A DNA stretch of 16,334 bases, taken from positions 1 through 16,334 of the forward strand of contig JAUVRS010000020.1 in NCBI GenBank assembly GCA_030597505.1, read 5' to 3'. The position numbers and the translations under genes are program-made. Positions within the stretch are counted from its first letter, which is position 1. The number at the start of each line of letters is the position of its first letter. Shown here piece by piece: positions 8,044-14,389 of the stretch. The stretch comes from Desulfobacteraceae bacterium. Its GTDB lineage: Bacteria; Desulfobacterota; DSM-4660; Desulfatiglandales; Desulfatiglandaceae. The notes under the pieces are model-generated. The model had not been told where the DNA came from, did not search any database, and saw only the letters and a list, made by a program, of their open reading frames with translations.

Positions 8044-8526
8044 TCAACGGGTTGAATCCATCTTCTGCCCGGCAGATTTGACTGCCTGCACTATCTTTTG
8101 GTACCCGGTACACCGGCACTGTACCCCTGAGATGGCTTCCCTGATTTTTCCCTCCTCAGGGTGCGGGTCCTTACCCAAAAGGGCCTTTGCATTCATGATC
8201 ATTCCCGGTGTGCAAAAACCGCACTGAACCGCACCCTCCTGGATAAATGCCTCTTGGATCGGATCCAACCGGCCGTCATCCTTGGTCAAACCTTCAATGG
8301 TGGTAACCGATCGCCCTTCAACCTTGAATGCCGGAAGGATACAGGAGTTTACCGGGATATCATCCAGTAGAACCGTACAGGCCCCGCATTCTCCTTCCCG
8401 GCACCCCGTTTTGGTGCCCTTCAGTCCAAGCGTGTCCCTCAAGAGGTCCACCAACAAGGTGTCCGAAGGGACATCCACACAAACATCACATCCATTCAGT
8501 TGGAATTGAATCTCCATCTCTTTCAT
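8044..8526 (-). CDS. Molybdenum hydroxylase small subunit with two [2Fe-2S] clusters
   Basis: This electron-transfer subunit of the xanthine-dehydrogenase-type enzyme passes electrons from the Mo centre to FAD. At 160 aa from this start it has the normal size. The N-terminal plant-type ferredoxin domain has C42, C47, C50 and C62 (GCREGECGAC then SC). The C-terminal helical domain has C102 and C105 (QCGFCTPG) and C137 and C139 (QCRCTG). The ATG at 8526 has an AGGGG seven bases upstream and begins 11 bp after the FAD-subunit stop. A GTG at 8553 is in frame and would add nine residues (MPRRLKGRC) overlapping the FAD gene. It lacks a clear ribosome-binding site and is less likely. Operon order is FAD, 2Fe-2S, molybdopterin subunit. 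Confidence 0.95.
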   Translation of the reverse strand: MKEMEIQFQLNGCDVCVDVPSDTLLVDLLRDTLGLKGTKTGCREGECGACTVLLDDIPVNSCILPAFKVEGRSVTTIEGLTKDDGRLDPIQEAFIQEGAVQCGFCTPGMIMNAKALLGKDPHPEEGKIREAISGVQCRCTGYQKIVQAVKSAGQKMDSTR

Positions 8527-8537
8527 ACACCGCCCCT

Positions 8538-9461
8538 TTAAGCGACGGGGCACCCCGCCCTTTTCAGGGCCTTATACAACCCCCGCCGCACAAAAACTTT
8601 CACCATTTCCTTCTTGTATTCATCTGACCCCCAAACCACACTCGATTCGGGCGTAGACTCTTTATAAGCAGCATCTCCTGCCCGCTCCACAATTTCTTTA
8701 CTGACAGGGGCGCCTTTAAGAATTTCTTCGGCATCTCTGGCGCGAAAAGGCATGGGTGCCACCGGACCGATTGCAATGGCCGCATCCCTAATTGTCTTCT
8801 CATCCGGGTCAACATCCACCACCGTAGCCAGGACGAGAATAGCAATGGTAAGGGCCCGGCGTTTGCTCAGCCTCAAATAGCAACATCCCTGGTTTTTTCC
8901 CAGGGCAGAAAAGCTGATTTGCGTTATTATCTCTCTTCTGGAATCCGCTGCGGTCTGGTTTCCCCCCTGGAAAAACTGTGGAAGATCGACCACCCGCTCT
9001 CCCTCCGTGGAGGCAATCGTAACCGAGGCGTTTAGGGCGAGAAGCGGCATGCTCGTGTCAGCCGCCGGGTGACCACTCGCCAGATTCCCTGCCACAGTGC
9101 CCATATTCCTGATCTGAGGCGACCCAACCCTGGCAGCACCTTCTGCAAGGACCCCTGCTTTCTCCCTGATCAACAGGGAAGCGACTGTCCGGGCATGGGT
9201 AACAAGCCCACCCAAAATAATTTTATCCCCCTTTTGTTTGATATCGCTCATTCCCGGCAGACGGGAGATATCCACCAAGGCTTCCACCTCCAATTCCCGT
9301 TTGCGCAGCTTCGGGATGACGTCTGTCCCCCCGGAGACCACCTGTGCTTGACCCTTGTACTCTGCGAGCATCTCAAGGGCCTCCGCCGTTGTCTTTGGCA
9401 AGAGGTACTCATTTACCCGGATATCGTTTGCCCAATGAAAGTCTTTAAAGGCATATGACAT
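8538..9461 (-). CDS. Molybdenum hydroxylase FAD-binding subunit
   Basis: This medium subunit (307 aa) of the xanthine dehydrogenase/CO dehydrogenase family binds FAD through the vanillyl-alcohol-oxidase-type fold. Conserved FAD motifs are VVSGGTDVIPKL (41-52) and IRNMGTVAGNLASGHPAADT (117-136); a C-terminal CO_deh_flav_C domain follows. There is no cysteine-rich insert of the kind that carries the extra [4Fe-4S] cluster in 4-hydroxybenzoyl-CoA reductase, which argues against that assignment. A GGAG six bases before the ATG partly overlaps the stop of the regulator gene nine bases upstream, so translation of the two is probably coupled. The final electron acceptor (NAD, ferredoxin or other) is not evident. 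Confidence 0.94.
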   Translation of the reverse strand: MSYAFKDFHWANDIRVNEYLLPKTTAEALEMLAEYKGQAQVVSGGTDVIPKLRKRELEVEALVDISRLPGMSDIKQKGDKIILGGLVTHARTVASLLIREKAGVLAEGAARVGSPQIRNMGTVAGNLASGHPAADTSMPLLALNASVTIASTEGERVVDLPQFFQGGNQTAADSRREIITQISFSALGKNQGCCYLRLSKRRALTIAILVLATVVDVDPDEKTIRDAAIAIGPVAPMPFRARDAEEILKGAPVSKEIVERAGDAAYKESTPESSVVWGSDEYKKEMVKVFVRRGLYKALKRAGCPVA

Positions 9462-9470
9462 GTTTGCTCC

Positions 9471-10127
9471 TCAGTTCGCTTCCGCTTCTTGCGCCTTCTT
9501 GATTTGCCGACGCACCCTGGCGTTGTGCCTTCGCATTATCCTCTCCGCCCCGGCCCCATCACGAACCTTCAAGGCCCCCACTACCTCCCTGTGGTCCTGA
9601 TAGAGTTCGGGAAGGATTGATGCAAGATCGCAGACAAAGGGCCGCGACCTCGCTTTTATGTTTTCCAGCAACTCGTTTAACAGCCAGTTGCCGCAGGAAT
9701 CATATATGATGCCATGAAACTCAAAGTCCGATTTTGAATACTCAACCACATCCCGTTTGTTGACAATCCGACGCTGCTTTTTCAAAAGCGACTCCAGACG
9801 GACCACGGTCTTTTTATTGATATTTTCAGCCGCAAAGCGCCCGGCCAACCCCTCCAACTGCCCCCTTACCACATAGAGGTCATAGGCCATCTGAAGCGTC
9901 AACCGGGACATGTGTATTCCCTGATTGGGAACATGGGTTACCAGCCCTTCTTTTTCCAGATTCTTAAGGGCCTGCCAAATGGGGGTCCTGCTGACCCCCA
10001 GGTCTTTTGCCAATCGCTCAACGTTTATCCTTTTACCCGGAGTAAACCGATAAGAGGCAATCATATCTCTTACGGCTGTCTCCGCCTGTTCTCTTAAGGT
10101 TAAGCGTTTTAGGTTTTCAGTTGCCAC
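9471..10127 (-). CDS. GntR family transcriptional regulator, FCD (FadR/VanR-like) subfamily
   Basis: This 218-aa regulator has an N-terminal winged helix-turn-helix (about 10-75, with RINVERLAKDLGVSRTPIWQ as recognition region). A C-terminal all-helical FCD ligand domain follows (about 80-205). The FCD metal-binding set is visible as D134, H138, H179 and H201, so it probably senses a carboxylate bound through a metal, as is usual for sugar-acid and organic-acid responsive members. The start is a GTG at 10127; the reading frame upstream reaches a stop with no ATG. The ribosome-binding site is weak (AAAGG four bases away). It is the first gene of the eight-gene operon and is divergent from the VOC gene, which suggests autoregulation and control of both units. 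The effector is unknown but is likely a substrate or intermediate of the pathway. Confidence 0.93.
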   Translation of the reverse strand: MATENLKRLTLREQAETAVRDMIASYRFTPGKRINVERLAKDLGVSRTPIWQALKNLEKEGLVTHVPNQGIHMSRLTLQMAYDLYVVRGQLEGLAGRFAAENINKKTVVRLESLLKKQRRIVNKRDVVEYSKSDFEFHGIIYDSCGNWLLNELLENIKARSRPFVCDLASILPELYQDHREVVGALKVRDGAGAERIMRRHNARVRRQIKKAQEAEAN

Positions 10128-10179
10128 CTTGCCTTTACCCGTCTCAAAAAACTTCTATTGAATCATACTGGAGTTTTCT

Positions 10180-10208
10180 CTTTAAAATAATATCGGTCAT
10201 TAAGTCAA
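10180..10208 (-). promoter_or_regulatory. Candidate promoter of the GntR-led catabolic operon
   Basis: On the minus strand TTGACT (10208-10203) is a 5 of 6 match to the -35 consensus. A poor -10 such as TTAAAG (10185-10180) follows after 17 bases. The half-site TATCGGT (10191-10197 on the plus strand) lies in the spacer. The strong -35 with a weak -10 suits a regulated promoter, but this is an eye prediction. Confidence 0.4.
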
Positions 10209-10256
10209 CAAAAATTTGATAAAAAATTGAATTTATGTCAGATTATACCGATAATC
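10191..10256. promoter_or_regulatory. Candidate GntR operator with paired half-sites
   Basis: TATCGGT (10191-10197) and its exact reverse complement ACCGATA (10247-10253) are centred 56 bp apart. The second copy is embedded in a dyad GATTAT-accg-ATAATC (10241-10256, perfect 6-bp arms). One half-site falls inside the operon promoter, the other inside the divergent VOC promoter. Palindromic sites of this size between a GntR gene and a divergent gene are typical regulator targets. Binding by the adjacent GntR protein is inferred. Confidence 0.5.
10227..10255 (+). promoter_or_regulatory. Candidate sigma-70 promoter of the VOC gene
   Basis: TTGAAT (10227-10232), a 17-base spacer and GATAAT (10250-10255) make a good sigma-70 match, 4 of 6 and 5 of 6. 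The -10 hexamer lies inside the GATTAT/ATAATC dyad, so a bound regulator would block it. The predicted leader to the VOC start is about 130 bases. Confidence 0.5.
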
Positions 10257-10393
10257 AAACGGACAAATGCTGTCATCTTGCCTGAAATCCATGGATCAAG
10301 AACTCCTTTAAAGAATGGGGGTTGAAAGGGATGAGCTGTGGTTATAATGAACCGAATCAGGGAAAATCATTTTATTTGGAGGGAGGACAATCA

Positions 10394-10792
10394 ATGATAA
10401 AGGGAATTGGTCATATCGGAATAGCCATTGAGAACATCGATAAAAGTCTCGCCATGGTTTCCAGGGTGCTTGACCTGCCAACACCTGCGGTGCATGATAA
10501 TTCCGAGAAAAAAATGAAATTTGCCGTCTTGGATTTGGGAGGGATAGGGTTGGAGTTTCTGCAGGATTACAGCGAAGACGGTGTGTTTACCAGATTTGTG
10601 AGGGAAAAAGGCGACGCGATTCACCATTTCTGTTTGTTGACAGACAATATCGAATCCGACATTGAAACCCTCAAGGAACGGGGAATCGAGATGGCCGATG
10701 AGAAACCCAAACTGGGGTTGCGGGGAAAAAAAATTGCCTTTATCAAATCAGACGCACTAAACGGGATTCAGATTGAATTGTCAGAGCCGTAA
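10394..10792 (+). CDS. VOC-superfamily protein (glyoxalase / methylmalonyl-CoA epimerase-like)
   Basis: This 132-aa vicinal-oxygen-chelate protein begins MIKGIGHIGIAIENID, the classic first beta-strand with a metal-binding histidine (H7). Other likely ligands are E54, H77 or H78 (IHHFCL) and E128 (GIQIEL), the spacing of methylmalonyl-CoA epimerase and glyoxalase I. The start at 10394 has a strong GGGAGGA six bases upstream. An in-frame TTG or ATG near 10322-10331 would add a low-complexity tail foreign to the family and is rejected. It is transcribed divergently from the GntR operon, presumably under the same regulator. No methylmalonyl-CoA mutase is near, so an epimerase, lyase or lactone/keto-acid role in the local pathway is as likely as a true methylmalonyl-CoA epimerase. 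Confidence 0.85.
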   Translation: MIKGIGHIGIAIENIDKSLAMVSRVLDLPTPAVHDNSEKKMKFAVLDLGGIGLEFLQDYSEDGVFTRFVREKGDAIHHFCLLTDNIESDIETLKERGIEMADEKPKLGLRGKKIAFIKSDALNGIQIELSEP

Positions 10793-10845
10793 AAAATAGA
10801 ACCGCTTTTCCTTTGTCCAGGAAATTTTTGTCCAAAGGTTGGCGC

Positions 10846-10893
10846 AAAAAATTATGTGGAGCTATCCCTGAGACATATAAGGAATAGCCCCAC
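10846..10893 (-). terminator. Rho-independent terminator of the UlaG-like gene
   Basis: GTGG-a-GCTAT-CC pairs with GG-a-ATAGC-c-CCAC (10856-10893), with one internal mismatch and one bulge. Read on the minus strand it is followed by ATAATTTTTT (10855-10846). It lies just after the stop of the lactonase-like gene. The plus-strand side has only a weak T-rich tail, so it may also slow transcription from the convergent VOC gene but is mainly a minus-strand terminator. Confidence 0.65.
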
Positions 10894-10905
10894 TTTGTCT
10901 CACCC

Positions 10906-11985
10906 TCAGGCATCCGGGCCATACTCCACACTTTTTTTCCAATTCATGACTTCTCTGTTGTCGGGATAGCAGTACCGTCCGATGTCCTGATCATCCGGAT
11001 GTATGTATCTCGCCCCCGGCAAAAGACTGACCACCCTCATCTTGTGGTGACGGGGTTCCTTGTTTTTCCGGTTTACAATATCTTCAAGGTAGAATGGCTC
11101 TTCATAACAGTTTGCCCAGTTATCGTGGTGCATTGGCAATATTACCTCCACATTGAGTGATTCAGCCACGCGCCACAGATCCCAGGGAGACATCTTGTCG
11201 GTATAACCAGGAGCATTATTACCCATGGCCATGGAAACCACGTCCACCTTATAGTTTTCCCCAACCATCCGGTATCCGTTGTGATACAGGCTGTCCGCCA
11301 GAAAAGCGACTGTCCCACCCTCGGTGTTAAAGAGGTAGCTCACCGCCACCTCTTCAAACGGCGCCGGGGGATCAAATCCGGTCTTGGTTGCGATGATATC
11401 GTAATTAGGGGCGAAGTCGATCTTCATGTCTTCGATTTGAATACTCTTACCCACCTCGGCAACGATCATCCTTTCATCTGGGACCTTCATGTTAGCCTTC
11501 ATTCGGCGGGCTGCCTCAGGAGGTGCAACAAACTTACAGTTGGTCGTCTGTAACGCTGCGCTGATGGTGTAAAAATCCATGTGGTCCTGATGGTGATGGG
11601 TCACAAACACCGCATCCAGCCTTTTGAATTTCCATGGATCAATGACCATCGGGTGGGTTCTCATCCACCAGAGTTTCTCGGCCCCGCTGGTGCGACACAC
11701 CCCACAGTAAGAATAGTCCGTAAAAAGACTGGGGCCGGCATAACCATCTAACAGAAAGACAGCCCCTGCCTGGGACTTTATTGCACATGACATGGCGCCA
11801 AAATACCACATGGCCCCGGTTCCCGGTTTGACCTGGAATTGATCGATTTCATAATTAAGGTAGGTACCCCACTCGGGAAAGACCTCCTTTAACCAGATAT
11901 CACGGTTCATTTCTCTTGGCAGACCGACGGTGCCCCCATCCAGCACCCCCCGCTCATCATACTTGACGACACTCTCATTACCCAT
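10906..11985 (-). CDS. UlaG-like metallo-beta-lactamase-fold lactonase
   Basis: This 359-aa protein matches UlaG (L-ascorbate-6-phosphate lactonase) along its length. It has the FPEWGTYLNYEIDQFQVKPG block (36-55), the metal motif THHHQDHMD (129-137, H130, H132, D134, H135), an Asp metal ligand in LADS (D231), and the HHDNW block (286-290). UlaG opens a sugar-acid lactone ring with a divalent metal in the cytoplasm. The resemblance is to the family as a whole, and the ascorbate PTS genes (ulaABC) are absent here, so the natural substrate may be a different, unphosphorylated lactone. A perfect AAGGAGG eight bases before the ATG predicts strong translation. It appears monocistronic, with its own terminator, and is divergent from the first IlvD-like gene. 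Family confident; exact reaction inferred. Confidence 0.88.
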   Translation of the reverse strand: MGNESVVKYDERGVLDGGTVGLPREMNRDIWLKEVFPEWGTYLNYEIDQFQVKPGTGAMWYFGAMSCAIKSQAGAVFLLDGYAGPSLFTDYSYCGVCRTSGAEKLWWMRTHPMVIDPWKFKRLDAVFVTHHHQDHMDFYTISAALQTTNCKFVAPPEAARRMKANMKVPDERMIVAEVGKSIQIEDMKIDFAPNYDIIATKTGFDPPAPFEEVAVSYLFNTEGGTVAFLADSLYHNGYRMVGENYKVDVVSMAMGNNAPGYTDKMSPWDLWRVAESLNVEVILPMHHDNWANCYEEPFYLEDIVNRKNKEPRHHKMRVVSLLPGARYIHPDDQDIGRYCYPDNREVMNWKKSVEYGPDA

Positions 11986-12092
11986 AACGTCTACCTCCTT
12001 TTCTTAAACTATCCCAGTTTACGATTTTTAGTGGGGGTGGACTTTTTTGATTTTGTCCCCTCACCCCAAGTATCCAAAAGGTTACCAGAACG

Positions 12093-12121
12093 AAAATAGG
12101 GGAAAAAAGATTACAGGTCAA
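12093..12121 (-). promoter_or_regulatory. Candidate promoter of the UlaG-like gene
   Basis: On the minus strand TTGACC (12121-12116), 17 bases, then TATTTT (12098-12093), with 4 or 5 of 6 matches per hexamer. It would give a leader of about 100 bases before the ATG. Eye prediction. Confidence 0.35.
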
Positions 12122-12153
12122 GGGAAATGCAGACGCCCTCACAGTGTAAGGAG

Positions 12154-12175
12154 GATAAATTTATCATGATCATGA
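12154..12175. promoter_or_regulatory. Two overlapping perfect 12-bp palindromes, possible operator
   Basis: GATAAATTTATC (12154-12165) and TCATGATCATGA (12164-12175) are both perfect palindromes and share two bases. They end three bases before the TTGACA -35 of the dehydratase promoter. They would suit a dimeric regulator, either repressor or activator. They also contain the start of a small open frame, so a coding explanation is possible. Confidence 0.45.
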
Positions 12176-12273
12176 CACTTGACATGGTGAGCCTGTGCGG
12201 TGTATCAGAAATTTCAAAGCCCAAGGTGTTTTTGTTATGGGATCTTATTTTTGATATTGAACATTATTATTGA
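12166..12273 (+). CDS. Possible 35-codon small ORF or leader peptide
   Basis: An ATG at 12166 opens 35 codons (MIMTLDMVSLCGVSE at the N-terminus, ending DIEHYY) closed by TGA. A perfect AAGGAGG lies 11 bases upstream, or 17 from the second in-frame ATG at 12172. The peptide has a hydrophobic stretch (KVFLLWDLIF) but no recognisable domain. It ends 27 bp before the dehydratase start, inside the 13-bp tandem repeat. It could be a leader peptide, a small membrane-associated protein or chance. The promoter predicted at 12179-12208 lies inside it, so both cannot be the main explanation of this stretch. Confidence 0.25.
   Translation: MIMTLDMVSLCGVSEISKPKVFLLWDLIFDIEHYY
12179..12208 (+). promoter_or_regulatory. 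Candidate sigma-70 promoter of the first ilvD-like gene
   Basis: TTGACA (12179-12184, perfect -35), an 18-base spacer and TATCAG (12203-12208, 4 of 6). The predicted start site lies about 85 bases before the dehydratase ATG. The perfect palindromes at 12154-12175 sit immediately upstream. Confidence 0.45.
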
Positions 12274-12281
12274 ACATTATT
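12256..12281 (+). repeat. Exact 13-bp tandem duplication in the ilvD leader
   Basis: ATTGAACATTATT occurs twice in a row (12256-12268 and 12269-12281), ending about 8 bases before the GGAGGG ribosome-binding site of the dehydratase gene. It looks like a recent slippage duplication in the 5' leader. Confidence 0.8.
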
Positions 12282-12300
12282 TTGGTAAGGAGGGAAACAG

Positions 12301-13974
12301 ATGACCTGGCGCAGCAAAGAAATTCTGGAACGTCCGGAGTGGACCATGAACCGTTCTTTATACAAATCCATGGGGTTTAGTGATTATGATCTGTCCCAGC
12401 CATTAATCGGGATCGCCAACTCGTGGAATCGGGTTGTCCCCGGACACTACAACCTCCGGCACGTCTCCGAATATGTTCAACAAGGGATCCGACAAGCCGG
12501 TGGGACCCCCGTAGAATTTGGGGTAATCGCTGCCTGCGACGGCATTGCCAACGGCCATGCAGGGATGCATTACATCCTGCCAACCCGTGACCTCATTGCC
12601 AACGATGTTGAGATGATGATCGAGGCCCACCGCTTTGACGGGGTTGTGCTCCTGGCCTCCTGCGACAAAATCGTCCCGGGTATGCTGATGGCAGCGGCCC
12701 GGCTTGACATTCCTGCCATCATGGTTGTGGGCGGTCCCATGGAAGGGGGGTGTGAGTTTGACGGGCGTGCCAGTGATACCACATCGCTTACGGAAGGTCT
12801 GGGCATGCTCAAGAGCGGAAAGATCGACGAGGCCACATACCGAGAACTTGAAGACCGGGCGACTCCCACATGCGGTTCATGCTCCTTTCTCGGGACTGCC
12901 AATACCATGTGTTGTCTGGCGGAGGCGATGGGGCTCTGTCTGCCGGGAAGTGCCACCATGCCCGCAACCCATGCGGAGCGACTGCGCTCGGCCCAGGAAT
13001 CCGGACGACAGGTGATGGCCTTGGTAAAACAGGGAATCACCGCATGCAAAATTTTGAACCGGCAGGGGATCGAAAACGGCATTCGAGTGAATTCGGCGAT
13101 TGGCGGCTCAACAAATGCCGCGTTGCATATCCCCGCCATAGGCTATGAGGCGGACTGCGAAATTACAATGGATCTTTTTGAAGAACTGAGCCGCACCACA
13201 CCGCACATCGCCAAGATAAACCCGGCCTCACCCCTTAATGTACCCGATTTTAACGACGCTGGCGGCGTTCCCGCCGTCATGAATGAAATCCTTGAACAGC
13301 TCCACGGCAACGCCCTTACGGTGACAGGGAAAACAGTTGCTGAAAACCTGGCCAATCCCAGGACACCCAATAGAGACATAATAAGGACCCTGGCCGATCC
13401 TTGGAGCAAGGAAGGGGGGTTGGCCGTCTTACGGGGCAACCTGGCCAAAAATACGGCCATCACAAAACCGGCGGCCATTGTACCGGAAATGCACAAATTC
13501 GAAGGAAAAGCCCGCTGTTTTGACTCGGAGGAGGCGGCCAACAAGGCGATTCTGGACGGTGAAATCCAAGAAGGCCAAGTTATTGTAATCCGGTATGAGG
13601 GGCCAAAGGGCGGCCCTGGCATGCGTGAGATGTATAAGGCCATGAAACTCCTTTATGGAAAGGGTTTGGCCCTCAAGACGGCGCTTGTGACAGACGGACG
13701 GTTTTCCGGGACCAACAACGGTTGTTTTGTGGGTCATATCTCGCCGGAGGCAGCTCAAGGGGGATGTCTTGCGGCTGTTGAAGATGGCGATATGATCACT
13801 ATCGATATCCCCAACCGAACCCTGCACCTGGATGTGTCAGATGAAGAGATTGAGCGTCGTCTTGCCAAGTGGAAACGGCCGGAACCCAAGTTTAAGAAAG
13901 GGTATTTGGCCCTTTATTCCCGTCTTGCTGAATCCGCGGACAAAGGGGCCATTATCAGACACAAAATAGAGTAG
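12301..13974 (+). CDS. IlvD/Edd family dehydratase (dihydroxy-acid or sugar-acid dehydratase), copy 1
   Basis: This 557-aa cytoplasmic iron-sulfur dehydratase removes water from a 2,3-dihydroxy acid to give a 2-oxo-3-deoxy acid. Conserved elements are C79-D80 (AACDGIANGH), C121-D-K123 (SCDKIVPGM, with Lys normally carbamylated for Mg), C191 and C194 (PTCGSC), S469 in DGRFSG (catalytic base) and the RYEGPKGGPGM block. The N-terminal motif reads VPGHYNL, as in E. coli IlvD (VPGHVHL), and lacks the cysteine of the [2Fe-2S] types, so an oxygen-labile cluster is likely. The start has GGAGGG six bases upstream. The gene stands next to a lactonase-like gene, with no ilvC, ilvB or ilvE nearby. A sugar-acid dehydratase is therefore favoured over a branched-chain amino acid role, but this is inferred. 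Confidence 0.88.
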   Translation: MTWRSKEILERPEWTMNRSLYKSMGFSDYDLSQPLIGIANSWNRVVPGHYNLRHVSEYVQQGIRQAGGTPVEFGVIAACDGIANGHAGMHYILPTRDLIANDVEMMIEAHRFDGVVLLASCDKIVPGMLMAAARLDIPAIMVVGGPMEGGCEFDGRASDTTSLTEGLGMLKSGKIDEATYRELEDRATPTCGSCSFLGTANTMCCLAEAMGLCLPGSATMPATHAERLRSAQESGRQVMALVKQGITACKILNRQGIENGIRVNSAIGGSTNAALHIPAIGYEADCEITMDLFEELSRTTPHIAKINPASPLNVPDFNDAGGVPAVMNEILEQLHGNALTVTGKTVAENLANPRTPNRDIIRTLADPWSKEGGLAVLRGNLAKNTAITKPAAIVPEMHKFEGKARCFDSEEAANKAILDGEIQEGQVIVIRYEGPKGGPGMREMYKAMKLLYGKGLALKTALVTDGRFSGTNNGCFVGHISPEAAQGGCLAAVEDGDMITIDIPNRTLHLDVSDEEIERRLAKWKRPEPKFKKGYLALYSRLAESADKGAIIRHKIE

Positions 13975-14182
13975 GCCTATCCGTTCTCCACATCCTCTTG
14001 TTCCGGCACGGATGAATCATGGTTGCCCAAAAAAGACATCCGGAACGGAGCAAGGGACGTCGCCAATCTTGGCTGGTGGATTAGTTCATGCTTTAGGCCG
14101 CCACATATTTCATCTCCTGCCAAAAAACGAGAACAGCATAAACGTGAATACTGACGGAGGCCAAGGCAAATCCCTTCACGTA
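13975..14182. other. Non-coding or degenerate segment between convergent dehydratase genes
   Basis: No plausible gene was found on either strand. A 7-bp inverted repeat GTTCCGG (14000-14006) with CCGGAAC (14040-14046) and a short palindrome GCCAA-tc-TTGGC (14062-14073) are present, but neither is followed by a T-tract. Translations in this stretch read like random sequence. It may be the decayed body of the truncated gene at 14183-14389 or unrelated DNA joined to it. Confidence 0.5.
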
Positions 14183-14389
14183 TCAGCCCAGACACCCATT
14201 GAAAGTTCTCTGTTTGGAGAGAGTTCGAGCCGTGGTTGAGGGCCTCTGCTGTGCGGAACGTCTTTCTACATTCGCGATTTCAATCCGATAATGAGATCCA
14301 TCCGGAAAGGTAAAAGGGGAATCCGGCAGATCTCCCAGATCCCTTCCAGGGATACCATGCTTTTCCATTATTTTTTCAATGTCTCTCAT
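14183..14389 (-). pseudogene. Truncated remnant of a gene downstream of the second dehydratase
   Basis: The frame opens MRDIEKIMEKHGIPGRDL and continues with DLPDSPFTFPDGSHYRIEI, ending a plausible protein at about residue 43 (NVER). The remaining 25 residues to the stop (SAQQRPSTTARTLSKQ) look non-coding. From memory, the opening resembles the N-terminus of a conserved roughly 300-aa family, often labelled peptidase, that sits beside IlvD-type sugar-acid dehydratases; this recollection needs a database check. Reading in the frame beginning two bases on gives TAEAL after the break, which may be a short continuation after a frameshift. The gene starts about 50 bp after the dehydratase stop on the same strand. 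The ribosome-binding site is poor (AAGGA almost touching the ATG). Interpreted as a broken third gene of the amidohydrolase-dehydratase unit. Confidence 0.5.

Larger units (their letters stand above)
11986..12300. other. Divergent regulatory region between the lactonase-like and ilvD-like genes
   Basis: This 315-bp gap holds candidate promoters on both strands. It also has two overlapping perfect palindromes, a 35-codon open frame with a strong Shine-Dalgarno, and an exact 13-bp tandem duplication just before the dehydratase ribosome-binding site; these are listed separately. No larger gene is present. Confidence 0.6.

Noticed and set aside
8527..8553. GTG start for the 2Fe-2S subunit overlapping the FAD-subunit gene
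   Set aside because: The ATG at 8526 has AGGGG at a good distance and gives the usual family N-terminus; the GTG would add only a basic tail.
5590..9461. Aerobic CO dehydrogenase (CoxMSL)
   Set aside because: The AYRCSFR active-site loop of form I CoxL is missing from the large subunit, and the neighbourhood is anaerobic in type.
5590..9461. 4-Hydroxybenzoyl-CoA reductase
   Set aside because: The FAD subunit lacks the cysteine-rich insert that holds the extra [4Fe-4S] cluster, and no aromatic CoA ligase or benzoyl-CoA reductase genes are present.
10322..10393. N-terminal extension of the VOC protein from a TTG at 10322 or ATG at 10331
   Set aside because: The extra residues do not resemble the family, and the ATG at 10394 has a strong Shine-Dalgarno right in front of the conserved first strand.
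10801..10845. Direct and inverted repeats around TTTGTCCA as a terminator for the VOC gene
   Set aside because: Arms are only five to eight bases, the pairing is poor and no T-tract follows.
13975..14260. Transposon or IS remnant
   Set aside because: No transposase motif, no terminal inverted repeats of useful length and no target-site duplication were seen; the 7-bp inverted repeat alone is not enough.
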